From contig MNCI01006839.1 in the NCBI GenBank assembly GCA_015680685.1, positions 237,880 through 301,879 on the forward strand: 64,000 bases of DNA, in the 5' to 3' direction. Position numbers and translations under genes: made by a program. Shown in pieces: positions 45,158-56,716 of the stretch; the stretch's first letter is position 1, and each line of letters opens with the position of its first letter. The notes under the pieces were generated by a model, which did no database searches, was not told where the DNA came from, and worked only from the letters and a program-made list of their open reading frames with translations. The stretch comes from Gnetum montanum (lineage: Eukaryota; Streptophyta; Gnetopsida; Gnetales; Gnetaceae).

Positions 45158-45284
45158 ATTACAAGCATATTTAAATCAGCAATCACATAGCACTCATCAA
45201 ATCTATTTAAATAAACACTTAAATAAAGATGTGTGCCAAACATTAATTTTAGATCTATTTATTAAAGATATAACATTTCATATT

Positions 45285-47340
45285 TCTCAGCAACCTTATT
45301 AATAAAGAAGAAGAAGGTTTTGGACCTTTTGGTGTTCTGCAACGTTTGGATGCTGAAGAAGAAGAAAACAATTAGCAAAAAAGTGGCATCTAAAATTGCA
45401 GATTCCTTGTTTTGTTGGGGAAGAAAATAGGAACGATCAATGGAAACAGTCACTATCCCAAAAGCGGAATGGGAAATGATGGTAGAAAAAATAAAATGCT
45501 TGGAAACCTTCCAAACAGAGCTGGATAGGGTGATTGCAAGACTGAAGCACCTAGAAACCCTTGTGGAGAGTTTTATTGGGCAAATGAAAGTTTTACCAAA
45601 TCATTTAAAGAATCAACACAAAGAAGTCCTTAAAAAAAATTACGGCATTGGATACAAAGATTAGCTTCACTCTTCCTATGCAAGAGCAGGTCCAAAGTCA
45701 TAACCCACAAGATGTGAGTGTAATAATTTCAGAAACGTTGTAGCAAGAAGAAAAAAAATGAAAAAAAGCATTGAATCTGCACCTCATTAGAGTGCCTAAA
45801 AATGGAAAGGAAAATCTTATTAAAGAAATTGCTAAGCTACTTAAAGAAAAACTACACCTGACTAATGAACCCTCCATTTTGGATGCTTCCAAAAAAGATC
45901 GGCAAGGACAAAGAAGTTGTCATATCATTATCAAATTTAAGGATGTTGGTAAGGGCAAGGATTTGCAATAACCGAAGAAATCTAAAAGGTGAAAGGCTAT
46001 GGCTGAATGAAGGCCTTTTGCATAAACAATATGCTCAAAAGGTTGAAGAATGAAAGCAAGTTAAACAAGCAAGAGAGAAAGGAAAAATTGCTTATCTAAA
46101 TGTCAAATATGTTGTAGTTATTAAAGATGCTAAATAGAGATTGAAATCCTTACGCTATGGTTTTTTAAACATTGATGGCTTTGTAGCAAATAAGATTATT
46201 AGTTTACATGGTATTTCTTTTTTTAATAATTTTGATATTTTTGGAATCGATGAGACATGGTAGGGGGACACCTCCAATGATTTGTTATGTCTAGGTTTTC
46301 AAAGTTTTTCATTTCCTTATATAAGAAAAGGCAAATGTAGAAGACCTTCTGATGGTTTGGTTGTGTTGATTAGCAATTCCATACAATAGTATGTAATGAT
46401 TGAAAAAGTAGATGAATACAAGTAGTATGTTTGGATGCACACTGCCCATCAACAGGTTATTTTTTTCTTATATTTTTTGCTATTTTGCTTCACAAGAAGC
46501 CACTTTGTATGGTAAAGAAAATCCATCAAAGTACTTTCCTTTTTAGAATCTTGGGATGGATATTGTTGGCTTTTCTCAGAGGGGAAAAACTTACATTTGT
46601 GGGGATTTTAATGTTAGGATTGGGCTTGAGCAAATACCTGTCAACTTTTGGAACCAACAAGGTTGTTTAGACTATGATAATAATGTAGAGTGGAAAAGGT
46701 TTTCTCAAAACATACAACTTAATCATAAAGGTAGACATCTATTGGATTGGGGTCAAGGCTTAAATTTGGTTATTCTTGATGGCTGCAACAACTTTCCCAA
46801 TTCTGGTTGTTACACTTCCACAGAGCTACAAGGCTGCTCATGTATAGATCTTTTACTCACTTATATAGAGTCTGATGTCTATTAAGCATTTTGAGGTTTG
46901 TGATGAAATGATTGAATCTAATCAATAACCACGTTATTTTAGCCTTTTGATCCATCTACAACATGTTGGAAAATAGAGAGAGTTGGGGTCTTGTAGGATC
47001 AAAGACACAATCAAGCTAGAATTCCAAGTGGAAATCCAAAAACAATGAAATCTTGTTGCAAAGCTTACAAATATTTTAGTGGCAACAGCATGACATGTCT
47101 CTAGAAAAGCAAATACACAATCCTAGTCTTCGTTTGATACTGAATGTATGGCAGCCAGACATAATATAAAAGCACAAAAATCTCCAATAGCTACTCGTTT
47201 TGATTAAATTTTGATTTGCAACAAAAAGAAACACTTCATTAAAGAGAGACAAATCAATCTTCTCCATATGATCAAGAAAGATCCAAGAACTTTTTGGAAG
47301 TTGCTTCATACCCAAAAAAGGTTGGACCAAAAATTTTCCT
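45285..47340 (+). mobile_element. Non-LTR retrotransposon, plus copy (right arm of inverted pair)
   Basis: The order is leader (45290-45439), ORF1 (45440-45664, METVTIPKAEWEMMVEKIKC), an intermediate region with frames at 45771-46053, endonuclease (46431-46885: GMDIVGFSQRGKTYICGDFN, LEWGQGL-type and GCSCIDLLLTYIES), and linker (46900-47340). It mirrors the minus copy base by base from the leader onward, head to head with a spacer of about 210 bases. Downstream of 47340 it is interrupted by an L1; its 3' end probably resumes at about 49191. Stops and frameshifts abound. Confidence 0.85.
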
Positions 47341-49190
47341 TTTCTAATGTACTCCATTCAAATCCAAAAAGTCATTGGTAATGCTGAGAACCAAGCATTG
47401 CTATGGTCATTTACTAGGCAAGAGTTGGAAACGACAATGAAGTCTATGAAGGCTAACAAGGCACCGAGGCCTGATGGATGGCCCATTGAATTTTTTCAAG
47501 AGTTTGTGGACATTATTGGGGAGAACTTGCTAAATGCGTTCAACAATATGTTGAGGTGGTAGCAAGTTCGCAAGGAGATAAATTGTTCTTAGATTGTTCT
47601 CATTCCAAAGGTGTCCAACCCCACATCACTGGCACCCTTTCAGCCAATTGGGGTTTGTAATACTCTTCTGAGGCTTTTTACTAAGATGATTGTCCAACAG
47701 CTTTCCCCATTAATGCTAAAGTTGGTGGGTGACAACTAGGTGGGTTTTGTACAGGGCTGCTTCCTCTAGGATCAGGTACTTCTCCTACAAGAGATTTTGC
47801 ACTCGCTCCAGCACACTGGATTTCCTGAAATGTGTGTCAAATTACAACACTATGAGCTAGGAAGCCCTACGGGAGATCATGATACACAAAGGTTTCATGC
47901 CCGAGTTTGTAAATTTGTGCATACATCTACAAAGTTTGGGAAGATACTCCTTTGATATTGATGGTAGATTATGGGGATTTCATGACCTAGAGAGGGGTCT
48001 AAGGCAGGGGGATCCACTATCGCCACTGCTTTTCATTCTGGTGATGGACTTGCTGCAGCAATACTGCATGGCAAAGGGAATGGGAGGATTGTAAGTGGCA
48101 GGGTGCAATGTCTTACTGCACACTATGTAGATGATACCATCATGTTTTCACAGGCAAACGTGCCCCAAGCAACGGTGCTTAAGTAGGCACTAGAGCGGAT
48201 GGCACAGGAAGTGGGACTTGAAGTCAACAAAGCTATATCAGTGATTTCTTTGGTCAACACGATCGTGTAGGTAAAAGCGAAAATATCTCAAGTCCTTGGA
48301 ATTCTACCTGGGCTTATTCACAATTCCTATTTAGGGATACCTATGTTCCAATGGCATCGTCGGAAGACTTGGACGATGCTAGTTCAGAAACTGCAGAAGA
48401 AGACTGAATACTAGGCTAATCGATTTCTATCTAGGAAAGGGAAGATAGTTTTAGTGTCTACCATCCTTATGGTGATGGCTAGGTTCATTGCTTCTATGGC
48501 TTCCCTCCTGCATGGGTAAGCCAAAAGATTAACCAGATTATGCAACACTTCATTTGGTCATGGGGGAAGGGGGGAGATAAGCTTCATCTAGTGTGCTAGG
48601 AGAATACGGCAAGACCAAGGAACGTTGGTGGGGTTGGTTTATTGCCCTTTAGAGATGAGATCAAGCTGGGAATGTAGAGGCTGGTAAATAGGTTGTTGGG
48701 TTAGGAGGATAGGTAGGCACAATGGATTAGGATGATGCAGCAAAAGTATTGGAGGCGGGATGTTGACTTGGGAGGGTTACGGCTCTGGCAGAATATTTGC
48801 AAACATGTTCATGAAATGCAGGAGAGAGGCTTGCTTGACAAGCCTCCTAAAGAATTAATCATGGTCATGCATCTGCCGGCTGCTAGATGGGATGCCATAT
48901 GGAGAGGTCGCTTACTGAAGAAGTTAAAGGCATTTGCATGGTTGATTGCACATAAGGCGCTACCGGTGCAGAGACTTTTGAGAGAACAAGGGATAAATAT
49001 TACTGCCAATTGCCTGTTTTGTACAGTGGACAGAAAAAAGTTGGACCATTTCATCTATTACTGCCCTTACATGCTAGACACATGGCAGGCAGCAGGTCTG
49101 CTGCCACCCCTTAGACTAAACAGAGATTCCAAGAAGTTGGTGGTTTTGTGGGCCAGGTGGAGGTGCTGAAATAATCAGATCTTAGAGAGA
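47341..49190 (+). mobile_element. 5'-truncated L1-type LINE (reverse transcriptase to zf-RVT)
   Basis: It starts inside ORF2: MKANKAPRPDGWPIEFFQEF (47347-47562). It continues with RGLRQGDPLSPLLFILVMDL (47879-48094) and YVDDTIMF (48124 on), which is the catalytic palm with its two Asp residues. Then 48732-49169 encodes the C-terminal zinc-binding domain of plant L1 reverse transcriptases (AIWRGRLLKKLKAFAWLIAH, CLFC, DHFIYYCPY). Several stops (TAG for the usual Trp or Gln) break it. It is truncated at the 5' end, as is usual after incomplete reverse transcription. Confidence 0.88.
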
Positions 49191-49735
49191 GAATCCCTTT
49201 GTCAATTTGTTTGATATGTCCACAGTCTCTCTTGTTGCACAGTGACTAAATTTTTAAAGGAAGTCTTAATAACTACACAACAAAAAGGGAGGTTCCAAGA
49301 GGGAAAGGTATGGCTCAAAAAATAGAACACTGAGGAGATTTTTCATTGTGATGCAAAACAACTACGTAAGAGTATTAGAGATAAGACACTTTTGCACATC
49401 TGGGATAATCTAATAGGTATAAAACAATTCTACCTTGCTAACATTAAAAGAGGCATCAACAAGAAAGTAGCTTATTTATGTGCCCCTATATCCTTTCATC
49501 TAAGATGTCAAATTAGTCGAGCAAGATTGGGCACTTACTATTTGAGAATTGAAAGAAGTAGATGGGTCAAGACTCCACAAGGAGAGAGAACCTACCATCT
49601 TTGTAATCAGGGAATAATTGAAGATGAGCATCACATATTTCTGCAATATCCTATTTTAGAGCATTGTCACCACAAATGGCAAATTACAACTAAAAGCTTA
49701 AAAGACCTATTTAATGTAGCACCAAGGTATTAGAT
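49191..49735 (+). mobile_element. LINE C-terminal fragment (Cys/His motif)
   Basis: The frame 49392-49733 reads AYLCAPISFHLRCQISRARL, TYYLRIERSRWVKTPQGERT, and CNQGIIEDEHHIFLQYP, the C-terminal Cys/His segment found after reverse transcriptase in a class of LINEs distinct from L1. It may be the 3' end of the plus copy interrupted at 47340. The usual HC of the final motif is changed to QY. Confidence 0.6.
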
Positions 49736-50815
49736 CTGCTGATAAGTACTCTTTTAGGTCCAGTCAGGGTTAGCTGTTGGGATGTTTGACAAATATTCAA
49801 AAGGTGCAAGAGAAGGGCCTTGCTTAGGAGGAGGAAAAGGGGGAAGTGCTGAAGGCACTCCAAGATTTGGACAAGGAGGAGGAGATGTATTGGTGGTAGC
49901 AAGGACAAGCATGGTGGCTCTAGGAGGGGGATAGGAATACCTATTTCTTTTTTGCTGCGGCTCAATCTGCAAGGATGTCCAAGCAGGTAAATTGTTTAAC
50001 CATTGCAGGGGTCACCTTGGAGGGGAAGCAAGAGGTGGTGCAAGCACTGCTGGACTATTGGTCTGAAATCTAGAGGTAGAAGGTGACGAAGCCCCTCTCA
50101 ATTAATGTAGAGTGGGTGTGGGGAGATGAGGATAATTAGCAGTTGTTGGCTCCCTTTAGTCGTGCAATGCTAGAGGAGGCTTTGGCTGCTATGAATGCGG
50201 GAGGGGGGACAGGGGGGAGGGTACCTAGTCTTGATGGGTGGATGGTGGAATTTTTCTAGGCCTTCCTTGACATGATGGACGGTAATCATTTGGATGCCTT
50301 CAACACGATGTTGTTTTGGGGGCAAGTGCGGAAGGAAATCAATTGCTCTCGACTAGTGCTTATTCCAAAAACGAATACTCCATCAACACCTGCCTGTTTC
50401 TAACCAACTAGGGCCTATAGTACCCTACTTCAGCTATTCACAAAGATGTTGGTGGCCCGACTGGCTCCGTTGATGCCCAAACTTATTAGGGAACAACAAG
50501 CTGGTTTCATTAAGGGGAGATACATTTAGGACTGGGTTATTCTCGTGCAGGAGGTTATGCACTCGCTAAGAATGGCTAGATTTCCAAGTATGTGCCTTAA
50601 GTTGAATATTACCAAGGCATATGACACAGTCTCCTAGAGTGCTCTTTAAGAAATCATGTTAAGGAAAGGTTTTCCTCTGCATTTCATGGATTTATGCCTA
50701 CATATTCAAACATCGAGAGTGTGTTCTCTAGACTTGGAGGGGAGACTTTGGGGGTTTGCTTCCCCTGAAAGGAGGTTACGTCAAGGGGACCCACTATCAC
50801 CATACCTGTTTATCC
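49736..50815 (+). mobile_element. Second truncated L1-type LINE (reverse transcriptase only)
   Basis: Reading through stops: an APFSRAMLEEALAAMNAGGG-type start near 50150, LIREQQAGFIKGRYI, a KLNITKAYDTVS segment, and then the open frame 50656-50850 with LDLEGRLWGFASPERRLRQG and DPLSPYLFI. Homology stops at about 50815, before the YxDD motif, so it is truncated at both ends. A gggaggggggacagggggg run lies at 50201-50220. Confidence 0.8.
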
Positions 50816-52662
50816 CTAAACAAAACAAAAGGAAGAGAAGTCAGACTTGAAATTAGTCAAAGTAAAATAAAACAAACAATGAAAATCCTTTTCTTTTCCT
50901 ATAACACAGCAGCGTAGCTTTGCATTTTAGGCATATGCCTAATTCTATAACCATGAAAGGGTACTTATATGCCATTAGCTAATGGAACTATTTTTAAAAT
51001 GCGCCAAAAATCAGGGATAGCATTTTGCATTGTCATAATTATTTAAAAAAATGATCATGATACACAATATTTCTGATTCAGGGGTTAGGTCCCTTCACCT
51101 TAATTCATAAGTCAAGTTCCTTAGTAATGTTTATCCTTTTAAATTTTTAAACCATTTATGTTAATTTTATTTATCAACAGAATGTACCTCTTCTAGCTTT
51201 TCATACTAACAGAAAATGTAAGCACATCTTTGAAATGAATTAACATACATACTCCAATAAAGTGATATTAAAGTTGAGTATCTCTCTGTTTTTTATTATG
51301 TTGGTGCTTGTTTGTATTTCATCTGTCAAAATAAAGAACTTTCACAGAAATAGAAACTGCTAAAACTGAATTCAGTCCAAAGTGATCCAGAGGGTCTCAT
51401 ACTGAACATAAACTTGGAAAATTTTTGTTTTGGTTTCAGAATCTACATCCTTCATGGTTTGTATAAAGCGGAAAACAAACCTTGAGAACCTACCATCAAA
51501 TCCTATTATATGATTTGCATCACACATGATAACATATCATAGTCTGGTATGATTTAAATGATTTATGCAGTCTCAAATGTCAGTCTCCATGGAATAGGCT
51601 CCCACAAAACATTTAACAGAAAGAACTGGTTTTTAGATCACAATGTTTTCTGCAATTTTTTTACCTTTTTTTTTTAAATGTGTGAGAGAGAAGAGCATTA
51701 CAAATATATGCATAGATAGGTTCTGGACTCCTGGTGTGGGGCTTTAAGCCCTGCACCTCTGAGTGCTGACTTAAGAGCATTCAACATTGGGCTAAGAGCT
51801 TATGATCATCAAAAGACGTTCTTAAAAAGAAGGGGAAAAAAGATGTTTGAACACCTATTTCCCAAATTCAAGCTTGCTAGGTAAAGTAGAAACATAGCAA
51901 TTTCCAACATTAACAGGCCATCGTTAATCCCAGATGTTCACGCCACTCTCAAGTTACATCTCCAAACTTACTATCATTTGTAGTTAGAAACTCTGAAGTT
52001 ATATTACCTTATTAGCATTATTGTTATAAAAGCAGGTTTTAGCTGAAAAATTATAATTTCATTTCCTAGAAAAAAAAAAGAGCAGTGTTCAATCCGATTT
52101 GCATAATATCTAAGGACTGATTCTTCGGCAAGTATAAGACAAAATGTAGTTTATTCTGAGCATGTACTAAAAGAGGCACAAACTTACTGTACACATGCTT
52201 CTCATGGTAACATAAGAAAGTTTCATTTTCAAAGTTATCTACAACTAAAATCATTTGGATAATGTACTTAACCAATTTTTAAAGGATCAAAACAACTTTG
52301 AACTACACATATTTATACATAGGCAACATGCATGCTCATCAAAAAGAAGACCATCGTGCGTACTGAATGAAAAGCTTAGTGACATCTAATCAGAAATAAC
52401 GCTTTTTAAACAACTGCAACAATACCGACTTATTTTTAAGATAAATCCTAGAATTTCTTTATTGCACAGAAACTCCAAGAAATAAGCATATAATGTTTTC
52501 AATGATTTATGAGTTATAATGCTATTGTTAGTAATTTTAATACTTACTGGGCATTCTTCACAGAATAATTTTGCACTATTTACTGGAAGATGTGCATTCC
52601 TAATGTTTCTCAGAGATTAAATAAGCAAACATGACACGGAAATAAAATGGAACTAAAGCCTG
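50816..52662. other. Intronic sequence without genes, with one SINE-like piece
   Basis: No frames of coding character. A tRNA-derived SINE-like segment is at 51720-51806 (listed separately). The region appears less repetitive than its surroundings and may be original CobW intron. Confidence 0.5.
51720..51806 (-). repeat. SINE-like tRNA-derived segment
   Basis: On the minus strand: AGCTCTTAGCCCAATGTTG, then AGTCAGCACTCAGAGG, then GGGCTTAAAGCCCCACACC, which fits a B-box-like arm (GGTTCGAANCCC family) with two changes. This layout resembles plant tRNA-derived SINE heads. A pyrimidine/T tract at 51660-51675 on the plus strand could be the A-rich tail. Confidence 0.4.
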
Positions 52663-52905
52663 ATGGAAGCAGGGAAATACCCTTATCTGGAAATGGTTAT
52701 CAATCTTAACTCCACTAGTCATGATATCAATGCTTTTGTCAGACATAAGGCCCTCCTTCTACATCCTGACAAGGGACACCACTTGTCGACAGAGGAGAAG
52801 GAGAAAAGACTTGGTGAACTTAAGCAACTAAATGAGGCTCATGCCTTTATGAAGGATGAAGAGGATCCTAAAAAGGGGGACTTGGTTAACAAAGAAATTA
52901 AATAA
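52663..52905 (+). pseudogene. J-domain-like ORF (gene fragment?)
   Basis: This 80-codon frame contains AFVRHKALLLHPDKGHHLST and ELKQLNEAHAFMKDEE, the helix II-HPD-helix III pattern of DnaJ J-domains (family: RKLALxxHPDK ... FKEINEAYEVL). J-proteins stimulate Hsp70 ATPase through the HPD loop. It lies on the strand opposite CobW within its intron and has no visible neighbouring exon, so it is probably an inserted gene piece. Chance resemblance cannot be excluded. Confidence 0.4.
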
Positions 52906-53365
52906 TTTTGTTCTTGTGTGTTTTTGTCTTTTCATAATGATGCAATTTAGATTCTATCAATGTCTAAAAGGCATAAGTGAGCAGGTCTTGGGCTTCAAGG
53001 CTCATACAGGGTTTTCTGTTTCTATGGACACAAGGATGGCTGGGGCACTGTCTACCCCATTATTTTTGTTTACATTACGGCTGATGATGTAGTTGATTTC
53101 TAGGGTAAATCTTAACCCCTGATGTTTTTCTGATGATGTGAGCATTGCGCTCACCTTAGTTTACTCTTTTTTCTGTTAAAACAATCCCGGTACTTTTGAA
53201 AAAACAGAAAGAGAGAAGAAAATTTAAAAAAGAAAAACGAAACTACTGGCACCAAAACATTTTATCAAACATCGGTTACTCATTTCACTAACAAGCATAT
53301 TCGAACACTGAAGTTGCCATTAGTAACAAAATTCTCTAAATAAGATTTAAAAAATACTAGCTCAC

Positions 53366-53470
53366 CTGAAATACAAATCTTTCATCAAAGCCATCAATAG
53401 AAAGCACACCTTTCATTCTGTAAATATCTGCACTGTGTTCCATTAGCACCAAACCTAACCAAGTGTTTAT
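53366..53470 (-). CDS. CobW-domain GTPase (ZNG1/CBWD-like), penultimate exon
   Basis: The acceptor TTTTGCAG and donor GTGAGC flank exactly 35 codons reading INTWLGLVLMEHSADIYRMK, GVLSIDGFDERFVFQ. This is the first half of the CobW C-terminal domain (family pattern WL..LL...ADIYRMKG[VI]LS..G...RFVFQ), continuing directly into GVHELFHG of the last exon. The GTPase domain (P-loop, the CxCC metal-binding motif) and the usual His-rich loop are not in the window and should lie on the minus strand to the right, beyond an L1-bearing intron. The exon is free of defects. Confidence 0.9.
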
Positions 53471-54119
53471 CTGCAAAATTATATGTGGCAACATTGTTAA
53501 AGCAAATAACACAGCCAAACGGATCTTTTTCATGAAAACAACTTAATATTTTTGGAATAACAAGTAATAAAAGAAGGCTACTGATTGATATTATAATAAA
53601 TAATTTTCAAATAACTTTTACGAGGACTTCCTTTTTAGGTATCATCACAACCAATCCCAGTTCAACCATTCTTTTATCTTTGAAACAAATGTAATGTCTT
53701 TTTCGCTATTTTGATAAGAAACTTTGTTAATATTATCCACTAACCCTATGTTTTAGTCCTAAAATGTGTTTTTGTCCAAACCAGGCCACTTCAAAGAGAG
53801 GTTTTACCAATTTTATTAGAATACACTATTGGTGATGGTATTTTCAGTTCTACAATGATCACCACTAAAAGTATGTTTAGTCCTGAAATGGGTTTTTGTC
53901 CAAACCAGGCCACTTCAAAGAGAGTTTTCACCAGTTTTGTTAGAATACACTTTTGGTGATGGTACAGATGCCCGAGTTATGACTCAGGGAAAAATAGTGA
54001 TTATGACATTTTCCCTTCTTCTTTTTTAATTCTCAAAGGATAGTAATTCTTACACAAATACGGTTGGATTCATCTTTTGGAAAAGATCCCACATATAGTA
54101 ATCCCAAAAGCACATTAAC
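53471..54119. repeat. Intronic sequence with an 89-bp near-tandem duplication
   Basis: 53752-53840 and 53876-53964 are near-identical (tttagtcct ... ggtgatggta), spaced by 35 bases. They precede the 3' end of the L1 at 54.1 kb. No coding capacity is seen. Confidence 0.7.
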
Positions 54120-56473
54120 ACAAAAAACTTTTTTTGAAGAAAATTCAAGATTGATTAAAAGATAAGAATAATGTACAATGGCATCAACGCATGCTGGACA
54201 CCAACAAGGAAGTGACAAAAAAACCATCACCTCCCGTAACCCCATCCCGCAGCCCCAAAACAAGACCCTACTAGATGGCAAGCAAAGGCCCAAACAACCA
54301 TCACCAGGACAGCCCCAACACCTGCCTTAATTCCCCCAAACAAAAACACGGCCCCAAATTGAGATTAACCTTTTGCCTCCTATGCCCAATTGGCACCCGT
54401 CAAGCCCTCATTGATGACTGACATCACTACACCTGATGCACCCGAGGCCACGGCCCATTCTACTAGCGTTTGCTCCAGCATCTCCTCACATGCAACCATC
54501 CCGACCATAACCCACCACGTCTCCCTTTCGGCCCCCAAAAACCCTTGAAGCCAGCAACTCTCCCACCTTTGCCTATGTTATTCAACCATCTGAGCATACT
54601 CAACCGTGTGGCACTCAAACAAGTCTTTCATGAGCTGTAGATCCTTCATCCTTTGCGCATCCACCTCCCTTTGAATCTTTGTCTACATTGCTTCCCAACA
54701 GGACTACCAGGCCACCCTTTCTTTGCACCTTGCCCACTCAACCGTGGACCGACACACCGCAGCAAGCTTATCATGTGAACAATCAACCAGCGTGGCCCGC
54801 CCTCCTTCCGAACCATTGGGCTCCACAACCCACGTGTTGCCGCCAGACATCTGCCCCACCTCAGCAATTCCTGCCTACCCCTAAAGCATCCAAGTCCCCT
54901 GTTCCTATCTCCAAGACCTCCTATGGTAAACTAGGGCCAATGCAGTCCTCACTTACATGGGAATCTCTAGTTTCCCTGCGCTCTAGAGGGCCAAGATAAC
55001 CCCAAAATGTCTTCCGAGTCTTTTGGACTTGAGGGAATCAAGGAAAAAATGATGGATGTTGACCTGAATGTCGTGTTGGATGCATCGGAGGAATGCGAAG
55101 TGGACCCCCACAAGTCTATGCAGTGACCCCAACTAAACGAAAAACTGATCAACAAAGATAGCTGCATCCTGCCAAAACCTTGCTAGTTTGTCATTACATA
55201 TGTGGCCACTAGCAATCCACAAGATAGCACCCTAGAAAAATTCAGCCGCAAACATTTGGGAGTGTATTGCTGGAGCAATAACCTCCCCTTCCATCAACAC
55301 CCCCAAAACCGCCTCCAAAGCCACCTCAATTAGTATTATCTTTCTACCCCTAAACTGAGTTTCCTTCCCCTCCCAGTTCGCAAAGAAACTTTCCGTCGGC
55401 AACCCTGGCTCCCCTTCCATGCACCGAAGCATGCCATCCCATCCCAATCTTGCAATCAATGGCCAAAGTTGTGCATCTCCAGTAAATTCAGTGACCACTA
55501 GCTCGTGAGTTGGCCCCCATCCCATGGCCTACATTGCTTCTGTCCACAGGAAAACTCCAACCCTAATGATCACAAAGGGCATTGGCAACCATTGTCCTCT
55601 GAAGAGATAATGGTTCCTACATTTCTAAGCAAACCATAATATAGCCAACACTTGGGAGTTGCCACAGGGGGGGAGCAGCAAATCCAAGCTATTCTCCCAA
55701 CCTCCCGCATGAACAAACATTGGCTAATAAACTACGTTAATGTTTCTGCCACTTCATTACAAAGAGGGAAAGCAGTATTGGTGATGATTCCCCGCATCCT
55801 TAAGGTCACCTATACCAGTAAGGCATTGTGCCTATGAGCCAACCAAATGCCTTCACCTTGTCTAGCACTCTTCCTCTCCACCACTCCTTCCACCCCACCT
55901 CTATCAAGTGTAGATTCTTGATTACCTCAGATGGGGGTTTGCCCAGTAGCCCTTTGGCCTCCATTGTTCTGACATGTTTTCAAATGTTCTTCCATAGTCA
56001 GCCTCCCATCTACAGTATTTCTGTTGTAGAATTCTCATCCATGGAAACTACTCCCCAAGCTACATCAGCATTCTATTCACTAAGCATTGCATGTTGATCG
56101 CGACCTCATCCAAAAAGGTTAGCACCCCAATTCCTCCTACCACTCATGGCCTCGCAGTCAATTGCCAACAAACCAAGTGAAGCTTCTTGCCCCCTTCTCC
56201 TCTAGACCAGATGAAGTGCCTGATCATTTGGTCAACTTTCTGGAGGACACCAATTAGTGGGACAGTCATAGAGGCAATGTATCGAATAGTAGCCATCAAC
56301 ACTATTGAGGCCAACAACATCTTACCCTTCCAGGACAAGAACCAGTTACTCCAATGCATTGTCTTATAGTGCAACTTCTCCAACAATCCCACCCACGGCC
56401 CCTTCCAATGCTAATCAAAAATTAGCATCCATAAGTATGAATCATGCTGCCTACCAAGCAAGATGCTCAACAC

Positions 56474-56716
56474 CTAGACTATTTTTGTGCTCATTGACCT
56501 TGTGGTGTTGGTGAAATGCAAGGCAAATTTGCCCTTGTTAACCGCCAGCCCTAATTCTAACTCCATCCTGTGGAGAGCCCTCGTTAACGCTTCCTCTTGT
56601 GACACCGCAGCTCTGGAGAATAAGATTGTATCATCAACATAGTGGACGACTAGACAGTGTTCTCCTACAATAGTTAGCCTTTGCATCCCCTCGGTAAAAC
56701 AGTATGTCTGTAGCAA
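56474..56716 (-). pseudogene. L1 reverse transcriptase palm fragment
   Basis: The frame carries CLVVHYVDDTILFSRAAVSQ with the two catalytic Asp residues, then LHRMELELGLAVNKGKFAL, the thumb-side segment of L1 reverse transcriptases. Upstream frames continue the domain with stops. This is the most recognisable enzymatic piece of the element. Confidence 0.88.

Larger units (their letters stand above)
42324..53365 (-). other. 11,042-bp CobW intron packed with LINEs
   Basis: Donor CAG|GTGAGC (53366|53365) and acceptor TTTGCAG (ending 42324) bracket the intron. It contains two head-to-head LINE copies, two 5'-truncated L1s, SINE-like pieces and a J-domain-like ORF. Introns above 10 kb filled with retroelements are typical of conifer genes. 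Confidence 0.85.

Noticed and set aside
47076-47357. 93-codon minus-strand ORF
   Set aside because: Antisense to the LINE linker, whose plus-strand reading matches the mirrored copy at 43.0-43.4 kb.
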